Source: Reticulitermes speratus
Taxonomy: Eukaryota; Arthropoda; Insecta; Blattodea; Rhinotermitidae
Assembly: GCA_021186555.1 (NCBI GenBank)
Contig: JAJKFL010000006.1
Span: forward strand, 29,881,478-29,945,477
Length of the DNA: 64,000 nucleotides
Direction of reading: 5' to 3'
Below the pieces are notes generated by a model, which searched no databases, was not told where the DNA came from, and worked only from the letters and a program-made list of their open reading frames with translations. The translations under genes were made by a program, and so were the position numbers. Positions 25,831 to 35,407 of this stretch are shown here, one piece after another (position 1 is the first letter of the stretch; every line of letters starts with the position of its first letter).

Positions 25831-27103
25831 ACTTTCCAAAATGCTGCTACCTATATAAAAAAATATACATGGATGTATATCCCAGAAGAATGTGAAGTAC
25901 CCCTTGTCTAACTATGCGCTGTTATTTTGAGAGTAATCAGTTTTGCAATAACAGATTTGTATCTGCAATAAGTGGACAGATGAGGCCAGCGCAACTTCTC
26001 AGATGATATGATTGGTGAAAATTCATATTCAGATGGAATAAATGTTTTCATTATTTTTATAAAAGAAACTTCAGGTGGGACCTCTCCAGCAGAACTCATT
26101 TCATATGCCCATCTTGAGTATCCCCTAGGAGATATTCTTCTGCCTATTATTTCCCTTTATTATGATGCTGGGTGTCGTTATTTTCAGTTTTATCCGCTGA
26201 ATTTTTAATTTGTACGTGGTCTCCCGGAAAGAATCCCGCTATAAGGAAAAAGAACGTCATTTGGACAATCAACTCATCTCATTCCTCGCTTCTGCAAAAA
26301 GGGGCTGGCCTAGCATTCTTTATGAGTTTATGACTTTACAGTAAGCCATATGTGACCCTATGATAAGCTATTCAGCTCCACGTATTTGAATAGACCTGCC
26401 TTAATAACCTCATAAATAATCAACTTGACGTTTAAGCTGCTTTACTTGTATAACAATATTCGTGTTTCATAACATACCAAAGGATATTCCATTCAGAATT
26501 AAACTGTGTCCCTACATAAAGGCTAATATGTTAGCAATTCTTTTGCAAAATTGCTTCATTTGCATACATACACTTATAAAATTATCAGGTCACAGTATAA
26601 GGTCTGATATGGTACAGAGTATTACTGGAAGGTTTGTAGTCGTGTATGCAAGAGTCCGTATGTGTTTCTTCTATTGAACCAGACTGGTCCAGTCTACATC
26701 GTCACACTATTCATTTTACATTAATCTCTCACCTATGCCTAGATTCTTCAACTTGTCTCTTCAGTTGAGGCTTTCAATCACAATTCCGTATACATTCGTA
26801 ACGTTTCCGATGCGTGATACATATCCCACCCAAACACAAAATTTTAATATAGAAGGGTTCATGTCGTTAGTACCGGCCAGTTTCCTGTTACTTCGGGGAG
26901 GATTTGCCTGTGCGCAGTTTCAATAAATTTCGGTTCTGTGTCACACGTTAGGGGATTAAACATTGTGTTTTGGAATTTATTACTGCATCGTGTTAGTTAT
27001 TTGAAAATTTAAAACTTTTCTGGGAATTCCTTTTGGAAGAATAAAAGTAACCGCTTACAAAAATTTTGCTTAAACGAGAGAAAGGTATTAATTACTGTAA
27101 CGT

Positions 27104-27111
27104 GATATATA

Positions 27112-27143
<32 letters not shown>
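27104..27143. repeat. AT dinucleotide microsatellite
   Basis: About 20 TA repeats with one interruption. Confidence 0.95.
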
Positions 27144-27146
<3 letters not shown>

Positions 27147-27535
27147 CGTGACACAAATTAGCATTTAGTAACAAATACAAAGTATTGTAATATTTTAATC
27201 GAGTATCGCTATCAATTCTTCGTATTCAGGGGGAACTTCGTTCAAACATCGAATATCAAATATGGTTTAAATTTGGTTAAACTGATCTTCCTTGCACGAG
27301 TAGAGCATTTGGTTTCTCAACAATGCGTTGTCTCTCTCTCGTGGCGAGCTATGAATCTCACCGCTTCATTGAAGGAACGTGTCGGTGAATTTCAATGAAA
27401 CATGAAGTTGGTAGCCTGGTGAATTATAAAACAAGAAGACTTTTTTTGCCTTACCAAAACATGTAGGCGCATGAGAATTTTGGTAATTAGTGTGTAGCAT
27501 CGCGAACACTTTTCCAGTGTACCACTTACCGCCTT

Positions 27536-28323
27536 GGCCGTGCCATGGCTCAGGCGGTTAGTCGCCGGCCTTCCACTGCGGAGGCCCGGGTTCGATTCCG
27601 GGTCAGTCCATGTGGGGTTTGTGGTGGACTATGCCGATCCCAGTGGCCGCGCGATCTAAGGCGTGGGTCTTCGGCCGCTCGCTCACTGGGATCGTGGGTT
27701 TGAATCCCACCGGGGGCATGGATGTTTGTGTTGTGTTTGTTGTAAGGACGGTAGCATGGAACGTAAAGTGACATGAAGGACGAAAGGATTTAAACAGTAC
27801 AAAAATGGATCAAAGGGGAAAAAACCCCGGACAGGCAAAGAAAAAAAAAACACACACCCACCGGGGGCATGGATGTTTTTGTTGTGTTTGTCGTAAGGAC
27901 GGTAGTATGGAACGTAAAGTGACATGAAGGACGAAAGGATTTAAACAGTACAAAAATGAATCAAAGGGGAAAAACCCCGGACAGGCAAAAAAAAGAATCC
28001 CACCGGGGACATGGATGTTTGTGTTGTGTTATACGGTAGTATGGAACATAAGTGACATGAAGGACGAAAGGATTTAATACAGTACAAAAATGGATCAAAG
28101 GGGGAAAACCCCGGACAGACAAAAAAAAAGTGGCACTGGGACAGGTTTTTCTCCGAGTTGTCGGTTTCCCCCTGTCAATTTCATTCCACTGGTGCTCCAT
28201 TACTTGTAAAACTTGGCAAAAAACTGCTCATCTTCATCTTCATCGTAGAGTTGCACAAAAAGCCTTAAGACTGTGGTGCGTCCGTAGTATCCGCTACGGG
28301 GCCCTTCACCATGTAAAAAAAAA
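27536..28323 (+). mobile_element. SINE2 split by a nested SINE1 relative
   Basis: It is flanked by ACTTACCGCCTT (27524-27535 and 28324-28335). The head and first body part are 27536-27629, and the rest of the body resumes at 28129-28323. The join matches the intact copy at 20942-21220. The insertion between them is described separately. Confidence 0.8.
27630..28128 (+). mobile_element. SINE1-headed element with triplicated body, nested in SINE2
   Basis: The tRNA-Leu-like head (27630-27715) matches SINE1, but the body is different (ACGGTAGCATGGAACG, GGACGAAAGGATTTAA, CCCCGGACAGGCAAA). That body occurs three times in tandem, about 27706-27856, 27857-27998 and 27999-28128. Each copy ends in an A tract and restarts within the B-box side of the head (CCCACCGGGG). 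Imperfect GTGGACT/GTGGCACT flanks may be its TSD. Confidence 0.75.
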
Positions 28324-28679
28324 ACTTACCGCCTTTATTACGACACGAGTATCGAGAGTACTTTGTTTTGGTACAGCTGATTGATTTGCTGTTAACCGTA
28401 AAGTTGCATGTTTGTGCCTTAGATACATTGCACTATTTACACGGGGTCAAACTGGAAAATTATTGCGAATTTTTCCTACTTTAAGGTGTAGTTGCTGGCT
28501 GATAGGCTGGGAAAGGCTTGATATCGAGGCCGAAATTCGAGTTTCGAAACTTCCGAAAACGAATCAATATCAATCACTTACCCTTTGATGTCTTTGTACT
28601 TTTGAGGCACTTTTTAAAACTATGAACGGGAAATTCACATACCTTGAGTGAAGATTGCCGTATGGTTTGTCTGTCCTTA

Positions 28680-28776
28680 TACATACATATATATATATAT
28701 ATATGTGCATATATATATGTATTTAAGTATATTATATATTATATTATATATTATATATTTAAGTATATATGTATTC
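28680..28776. repeat. AT-rich low-complexity block
   Basis: Overlapping ATATAT and TATTATA repeats run directly up to the hammerhead motif at 28779. They may be part of the same inserted element. Confidence 0.7.
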
Positions 28777-28778
28777 AA

Positions 28779-28817
28779 GTGCCTGATGATGATCAGTACG
28801 ACCGAAACATGTAGCAT
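28779..28817 (+). ncRNA. Hammerhead motif beside an AT-rich repeat
   Basis: The core CTGATGA (28783-28789), GAAAC (28804-28808) and GTA triplet (28811-28813) are intact. Stem I GTGC/GCAT includes one G-U pair. Stem II GATC/GACC has one A-C mismatch, consistent with decay of a GGTC/GACC stem. AATAAAAC follows shortly after. Confidence 0.55.
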
Positions 28818-29375
28818 ATATTGACAAAACGAATAAAACTTTGTTATGGTTGACGGCAGTAGGTGTGTAAATTTTAACATATTATTCCACTTCACATCAG
28901 TATAACGTAGGACAGGACCTCAAAATCGATCTTAATTATATCTTCCCTTCTCCGCCCACGTTTCCATAGTGGTCTATTCCTTTTACTAGTTCCTCCTTCA
29001 ATCTCATTATCCTTAATTTAATCACTCGAAATTTAGATGAGCAAATTATGACGCTCCTAATTATTCATTTCATTCCACATTCCTCATCCCTCTTTTCAAA
29101 AACACAGAATCTATTTTCTTACTTGAAAGTAAGAGACAGCCCTTCACATCGATTTGAAATAATGCTCATAGGTAAACTTATGGCGTTTATATTTTAGTAA
29201 GAACTTGGGAACCAAAGTCTCTGAACTGAGTGATTTTAAGCGTTCTCCAAATTTAACACAGTGTTAAATGTAATTTTTATTTTCGCTGTCTTTCCCAAGT
29301 ATTTGAACCTTTCCAGCCCTCTTTATAAATTAATTATCCACTTTCGTATAGTTACTTTGATTTTCCTCCTAATGT

Positions 29376-29607
29376 AATGACACAGACTTATCGTAATTTC
29401 TGCGTTTACTTTAGAACGACCTCCATACTAACTCATCCAGTAGAACTTCTGTTTCAGCTTCATGACATTTATGTTTTTGCCCAAAAAATTAATGACACAG
29501 ACATACTTCGTAATTTCTGAGTTTACTTTAGAGCGACCTCCATACTAACTCATCCAATAGAATTTCTATTTCAGCTTCATGACATTTATGTGTTTGCCCA
29601 AAAAATT
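29376..29607 (+). repeat. Tandem duplication (115 and 117 bp)
   Basis: Units 29376-29490 and 29491-29607 differ at only a few bases. Both begin AATGACACAGAC and end TTGCCCAAAAAATTA. This looks like a recent simple duplication in intron 3. Confidence 0.8.
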
Positions 29608-30704
29608 AAAGCCATTAGCATGGATCAGAAATTATTCGTTTTGAATTAAAATCCAATCCCTCTTTACTTGCTTGGACCTTATAACATTATATTCTGAGGT
29701 ATAGTTGGATAGTACTGGACCTGAAATATCCAATATGTCACATTGAAAAGAAAATGTACTGAGAAGTTTTTGTCTATACATAATTCATTTTAGGTTTATG
29801 TTAGCCCAATTACTTTTAGGAGCACAAAAAAATCCAATGCAAATTTTACAAAGCAGTTCTTATCTAAACGAGTCATAGTCTACAGATAAATGGCACATGG
29901 CCACGTTTTTATTGTCCTCCATTTCTTCTTCCAGTGTCTGACGAATTCAGCACATCTGAACAGCAGTTTATCTAATATGATGAAATATTTTACCACCTAC
30001 TAGTAACAATTCTGCTGGCGTTTTACATCATTACATCTTTTAACTGGAATTTTCAATTGTGAATATTCCAAACTCAGTTACTTGTGGCTCCATTTTTGCA
30101 TTTGCCAAGCGGAATTATGGGATTTCATTTATGAACCAGAAATGCATTTTGGTAGCTGTAATGACTAGCCCAATTAGGCAGTTGTGGCTAGCATCACGAC
30201 ACGATAAAATTATGCATTTATTTGAAATTGAATTAAAGACACAATCACTAACTCATGATATAAAGCATCGAATATTTTGGAGGAATCAGAAGAGACGTGT
30301 CAGGAAGGTGCCTTGGTTCAATTTATTGTAATATCCCGTCATTTGCCTTTAAGACTGCTAAATAATGCGAAAACGTAATTAAGAATGGTTAGTGTCCCGG
30401 CCAAAATTTCGAGCAGGACACTTATCAATACAAGAAACGAGCGTTGCTGCTTGAGGAAAATTATAAGCAAATGAATTGTAACCTCTGCTATAATTTAACA
30501 TATTCATGCGACTTCAACTGTGGTTTGGTGATATTGTGCAAATGATTAACATTCGCCTGATGTGTAGTCTTCCTTGATCAGCAGGTTGTTAAGACACCAC
30601 CCATTTAGAATATTCCCAGTTTCAGAATTTATAAAAATCGCTTTCATTGTTCTAAATACTGAGGAAACACGATTCAACGTTGTCCTGAACCAGTTCAGTT
30701 TATT

Positions 30705-30959
30705 TTAAACACTCAAGCCCCATTTCTCTAAAATCAATATTGGTAACTGCATTACCCTCATATGAAACGGGAATCTGTGCCGAATATCTTGTGCGGTTTT
30801 TGCCAGTCGCTCGCCCATTAAGGGCATGTCTTCTTTATCCATTAGTGAGCTAAGATATCTTGCGTCTCTGAAAATTAAACGTATATAACTGGCTATAACC
30901 TTCACGTAGGTTTCTTTTGAGATGTGGCTAGACTCTGAGCTGGTCAAGAAGTTCCCCAT
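30705..30959 (-). other. Unrecognised 84-codon open frame
   Basis: The frame begins MGNFLTSSESSHISKETYVK and has a balanced, protein-like composition with few low-complexity residues, but I recognise no family. No flanking frame extends it convincingly. It may be an old transposon exon or chance, and I do not call it a gene. Confidence 0.2.
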
Positions 30960-31622
30960 GTTTTCGGAACACGAATCTACATTGTTAAGAAAACTTGATC
31001 ACATTCTGGGAAATTTTATTTTTTTACCGCCTTACAAACTTTTTATTGGAGATATGTTTAAGTATCATCCTTCCACCTACAACGAAATTTAAATAACATT
31101 TACATAATTTCTGTTCCCCCAGTGTATGTTATGTATCCGTCCCTTCTCCAGAACCTTTATTCGATGACCATAATATTCTGTTAAAGAAAGAATCGTGAAG
31201 ACTCTTATTGTAAAATGTTCTCCTCCCTCCATCCTCCGCTTATTTCTTATATCCTAAGTTAACGTATTCTCCAAACACTTGTTTTCAGAAATGTACAGTA
31301 ACATTGTCTTCCAAATTTCGTAACTGTACAAATGCGATTCTGGTCGTAAAAGTATTTTACGACTGTTGAAGCCAACACACGCTGAAACTAATGGAACGGC
31401 AGACATACACAAAAATGGCAACCTGGAGCATATAACAACTTCAGTTACAGCACCTGTAGAGCCAAACACGGGACTAATGGGAAACAAATAACAAATCTCA
31501 AATACTTCTCCTGCTACAGCCCGTCTCTCATTACGGTCTTCGTAATTAGCATCATTAACGTTCTGCTGATGATCCTATCTGTGCCTTACAAATACCCAGA
31601 TACTGAAATATAGAGCATCCCT

Positions 31623-31731
31623 AATTTAATGGTAGACTGGCTTCCGTAGACTGTTACGGAAGCTGGCATCTGCGGCCCTGCAGCGGGAAGCTTGCAGTCA
31701 GAGTCTACGGAAACCTATCTACTGTTAAATT
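31623..31731. repeat. Short hairpin element (29-bp imperfect inverted ends)
   Basis: The left end 31623-31651 and right end 31703-31731 pair at 24 of 29 positions (AATTTAA...TTCCGTAGAC). The interior is GC-rich and can form further hairpins. It may be a miniature inverted-repeat element. The flanking TSD is unclear. Confidence 0.45.
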
Positions 31732-32959
31732 AAACACGTTACTTTAATGAGTTGTTCTTTATCCTTCCAAAATTTGGCAGGTCATATTACTTACTATGTC
31801 CCGATAAACAGTCCTCAGTTTATATGCATTTTCTAACGACTGGTTGACCCAGTTTCAATTATTCATATTGAAATAAAATTGTATCTATGTCCTTACGTGC
31901 AGACCAGCCGTAGGTACACGAATCTTTGAATCCAGTGGGTGTCTCGTACTTTTACGCTGTCAATGCGTGATAATGTCGAGGTTAAAGTAAATGAATTTTT
32001 ACCATGACGTCCAATGTGCACCTGTATTAAGTGCTTTTACGAACAGGAGCAGCTTGGCTACCGTATGTGTGGTCATCTTTGAGGCCGTTAGAGGCCGACT
32101 TCTTGTGACGGGCAGCCGCGTTCAGCCCGATAATAATTTATGTAGGGGTAGAAATTGTGACGGACAAAGTGACAATGGAACATGTTTGTATTATATTAAG
32201 TACCACCTCGTAAGTTAAAATGACTGTCATATTGGCATTAATGACTGAGGAAAATTAAAATTTATTGAGTTGGATAGTCTCTAGTAAAACGTTATTTATT
32301 CAAAGTTTTATAAAACTTCATCAGTCGGTATTTAATAAGTTATACCGGGGATGTACTCCACAGACAGGCGTAGAAGTACGGTACCACCATAAGCCTATTT
32401 TTCATTATGAAATAAATTTCTCTTTATGCGGAAAGTATGTAGGAAAATATTCAAATACGTGAATACAAAATACGAAATACGAATGTGAATACGAAAATGT
32501 AATAACAAATCAGTGTAAGATATGTGCATAATTTTATTGTAATTACTTAATTTCTTTTAATTATTCATACGGGATCATAATGTTGTAACCTTTCAAAACT
32601 TATTCACAGAAGATAGTCAGCATTTGTCTGGTATTGAGTGAGTCCTACGTTTTTTAGGGAAGTTGCATCTATATCAGAGGCTGTGTAAATATCGATTTAG
32701 AAGTGAAGATAATCATGTAGGCAACAAATAGTTCTGTGGAGGGATTTGGACGAAAGTGGTCGTTATTTATTTCAAAGTACTATCGAAGGTTTCTCCTGAA
32801 GTTCCTGAGGAAAAGCGCAAAGACCCCCTGTTAAGATAATTATTTCACAATTCGTATACAAATTACATGCGTCCTTAAAGTACTAAACATCTTGTTAAAG
32901 ATATATCGGTATTCCACCGAAACAGTGCTAAATATTCGAACTTCACTTTCGATTATTTA

Positions 32960-33160
32960 GCACTCCTGCTTCAGGTTTTGAAGATCTCGTGCTTAAAACT
33001 CGGTTTGGAGCTCGGCCATGCTGACTGAAATTTATCACAATTTTCCTTGGCCCGTCCAGACCGCAAGTTATGTCATGGCCGCTTATTCCGGCCTTAAAAA
33101 AAAACAGGATAGCCTTAAAGAGACCGAGGATCGAATACGGCACTCGAAAACAGCCTACTC
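32960..33160. repeat. Dispersed repeat copy (pair with 45480-45665)
   Basis: TCGGCCATGCTGACTGAAATT and TATCACAATTTTCC are the inverse of CTTCAGTCGGCATGGCCGG and neighbouring bases at 45590-45615. The second copy has a tRNA-like stretch (GATTTGAACC), so this may be another SINE family. Confidence 0.4.
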
Positions 33161-33400
33161 CTCAGACTAGTTATCAAACCAATACAATCGTTAAAATGTT
33201 AATATAAATTAAACATTTGTTCTCTGAGTAGTTTATGATAAAATAATTGACACGACTCATAGCAAAATCACAAACAACGAAGACGTTGCTCAAACAGAAA
33301 ATAACAGAACATACTTCTAAATTCAGTTTTTTACACCAACAAATGCACACACAAAAAATCACTCTTTTGTAGTTTTATTAATATAGATTTATACCCTCAC

Positions 33401-33429
33401 ACGTGTTTCAATCCTTGGATCATCTTCAG
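33401..33429 (-). ncRNA. Decayed hammerhead motif, left arm of element B
   Basis: The core CTGAAGA (33423-33429), stem II and GAAAC (33405-33409) are kept. The cleavage triplet reads GTG, which breaks the NUH rule, and stem I no longer pairs. It is probably inactive. Confidence 0.5.
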
Positions 33430-33743
33430 GTGGTTAATACGCTAATACAATTCAACTGCAAGCTAGAAGGGCCTAATGGGCACACTTGTCTCAATATTAA
33501 GTTTTAAAAAACATCTGAGTTTGTAAAATTCATAAAAACTGTGAAACTTATAATTTTCTATAAGTTAAAAGTCACGTTTAAATGTTTAAAATATTCAAAA
33601 TAACGGCGTAGGTTACTTGTGCATAGAATCGTGGTATTATTCCTGTTGTCAATTGTAATCGTATTGCTTTGCGTGTTGTCGTATGGAGTGGTATGTGCCC
33701 ATTAGGCCCTTCTAGCATGCAGTTGAAGTGTAGTAGCGTATTA

Positions 33744-33785
33744 ACCTCCTGAAGATGATCCAAGGATTGAAACACGTGTAGGGGT
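33744..33785 (+). ncRNA. Hammerhead ribozyme motif, right arm of element B
   Basis: Stem I ACCTC/GGGGT (one G-U pair) is followed by the core CTGAAGA at 33749-33755, where the variable N7 is A. Stem II is GATC/GATT with loop CAAG, then GAAAC at 33769-33773, CACGTG as minimal stem III, and the GTA triplet at 33778-33780. All invariant core bases are present. Confidence 0.6.
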
Positions 33786-33982
33786 ATAAATCTATATTAA
33801 TAAAACTACAAAAGAGTGGTTTTTTGTGTGTGCATTTGTTGGTGTAAAAAACTGAATTGGTAAAAAATGCACGGTGAAAGGAATATAAAAATACTTCTAA
33901 ATGTTGTAGATTTTCGTAAATAGCGGCGTTTCTGTTAAATCAGTCAGTCTGAAAGAATATATTTTTATATTCATCAACTTAC

Positions 33983-34027
33983 CTGTTCCACCCACAGGTT
34001 GGTAGTCATGATCTGATTCTTCAGGTT
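33983..34027 (-). CDS. nAChRalpha: nAChR alpha exon 3: 45-bp micro-exon
   Basis: The exon encodes NLKNQIMTTNLWVEQ (residues 62-76), phase 0 at both ends, with a polypyrimidine tract plus TTTCAG acceptor and a GTAAGT donor. A separate 45-bp third exon is the usual arrangement in insect nAChR genes. It includes the loop D tryptophan of the complementary binding face. It lies alone between introns of about 18 and 32 kb. The end of a hammerhead-bearing insertion (TSD end at 33902) is 80 bp beyond its donor side. Being 45 bp, skipping it would keep the frame but remove a binding strand. Confidence 0.96.
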
Positions 34028-34332
34028 CTGAAATAAACAAGAACAGCCTTAGTGTAATTACTCTGGCTGAAAACAAGCTATGCTTTACAGCACAGCTACA
34101 TAATATACAGCTGGACACGTCACTGGGCAAGAAAACATGTCGTGGCTGCGCTTAGTGCATTTGTTGTTGGCAAAAGAAAGAATGCACGTTTCTGTGTCCA
34201 CAGTCCTCTTTGTACTTTACAGCCCATTTTGGGTTGAAACTCAAGTTTCCAAAAATTCATCCGGTATAATTACACAAAAAGAAACGTTGTGGTTTTGAGA
34301 GGTTAAAAAATACATCGAGTAAACAATTAAAT

Positions 34333-34586
34333 TCCGATCCCAGCGCCCGCGCGGTCTAAGGCGTGGGTCTGCGGCCGCTCGCTTGCTGGGATTGTGGGTT
34401 CGAATCCCGCCAGTGGTATGGATGTCTGTCTCTTGTGAGTGTTGTATATTGTCAGGTAGAGGTCTCTGCGTCGAGCTGATCACCGTCCAGAGGAGTCCTA
34501 CCAATTACCATGTGTCTGAGTGTGATCGTGAAGCCTCGATAATGAGGACGCCCTGGCCTAATAGGGGCTGTTGCGCCATGAAAAAC
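34333..34586 (+). mobile_element. SINE1, full length
   Basis: It is flanked by CAATTAAAT (34324-34332 and 34587-34595). Head, body and short A tail are all present. It lies about 300 bp beyond the acceptor side of exon 3, in intron 2. Confidence 0.8.
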
Positions 34587-35360
34587 CAATTAAATCAATG
34601 TGGCTGGTTAATGGGGGTCTGTCTCCAATGTTATGAATATTGCCATTGTTATTATCGTCACAGTACCATTGCTACTGTCGCACGTAAGCCTAGTTTTTGT
34701 ATTTATATAGGCTACTACAGAACCCACGCTGCAATGAATGCTAGATTGCAAATACACTGCTTGTGTATCTTGGCACCAATGTCAACTTTTACGCCCTTAC
34801 TGGGAGTTTCACGAAAGTAGTCTTATTTAAGTGATGCTACTTGACGGATAAACTTGGCGAAGATGAAAATACCGTGTAAAAATGAAAGGCGAAATTAAAA
34901 AGGGCATATTTAAGTGACAAGAGTCACTAGTGGAAAGGGTTAATGAAAACATCATGAACCAGGAAAAATGATGACACAAGCCGTGGGCTGGGGCCTGAAT
35001 AATATTGTAGCCCTTCATATGACTGACGTGTGGCTATTATGGGAAAATCCATATAACTCGTAAAAATACCCTGTGTAGGTGGAATATGCAAATTTTATGT
35101 TAAACGTTGTGGCACATGAAATAAACACTGGGCCTTAAAGGGTTAATGCTATACTGCAGCATTAATTGCGAATGTGTGTGTGTTTTAGATTACTGTTATT
35201 TTGTCTGTGGACTGCAATATTAGTTTTAAACTAAAGTCGTATTAAGATTAAATAATTCTTCGACGAAATTTTGAGCAGTCACTATTTACATACACCAACT
35301 GGATGCACTTTATTTAAAGAAAACTGTATAGTTTTTTAAAACATATTTAAAAACTTTTTA

Positions 35361-35407
35361 AAACCCGACATATGTTTCGGCTCCTATAGAGCCATCTTCA
35401 GGGGTTT
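35361..35407 (-). ncRNA. Solitary hammerhead ribozyme motif, sense with nAChR (intron 2)
   Basis: It has the strongest stem I in the window, AAACCC/GGGTTT (6 bp). The core CTGAAGA is the complement of 35395-35401. Stem II GGCTC/GAGCC has a 5-nt loop. GAAAC, a CATATG minimal stem III and the GTC triplet (complement of 35367-35369) follow. I found no inverted partner arm or tail nearby, so pairing with a second arm would not mask it. Confidence 0.7.

Larger units (their letters stand above)
33323..33890 (+). mobile_element. Element B: inverted-arm insertion with hammerhead motifs
   Basis: It is flanked by the 12-bp direct repeat ATACTTCTAAAT (33311-33322 and 33891-33902). Imperfect inverted arms (about 33323-33486 and 33693-33855) surround a spacer of about 206 bp. 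A 35-nt tail with GCACGGTG (33856-33890) precedes the right TSD. Each arm has a hammerhead-like motif. Only the right one looks intact. The element lies in intron 3, just beyond the donor side of exon 3. Confidence 0.75.
2093..33982 (-). other. Intron 3 (31.9 kb)
   Basis: Repeats recognised here have their own entries. I see nothing supportable in these stretches: 2100-4790, 4990-6960, 7505-8440, 9230-10260, 10515-13150, 13450-16330, 17240-17810, 18550-20925, 21235-21795, 22330-24900, 25085-25530, 25835-27100, 28340-28670, 28870-29370, 29610-30700, 30960-31620 and 31735-32950. They are AT-rich with short random open frames and minor AT, ATT or CA microsatellites (for example ATT at 11749-11764). 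At 13429-13448 there is a run of 20 C. Confidence 0.75.

Noticed and set aside
27550-28200. Three repeats of about 140 bp as a CRISPR-like array.
   Set aside because: The units are contiguous, contain SINE sequence and A tracts, and have no spacers. This is a eukaryotic SINE body triplication.
32270-32340. Minus-strand CTGATGA followed by a strong hairpin at 32300-32325.
   Set aside because: The hairpin is followed by GAATAA instead of GAAA and no cleavage triplet is placed correctly.
34383-34820. 145-codon open frame, the longest in the window.
   Set aside because: It starts inside a SINE1 and its first half is SINE sequence. Similar frames recur in other SINE1 copies.
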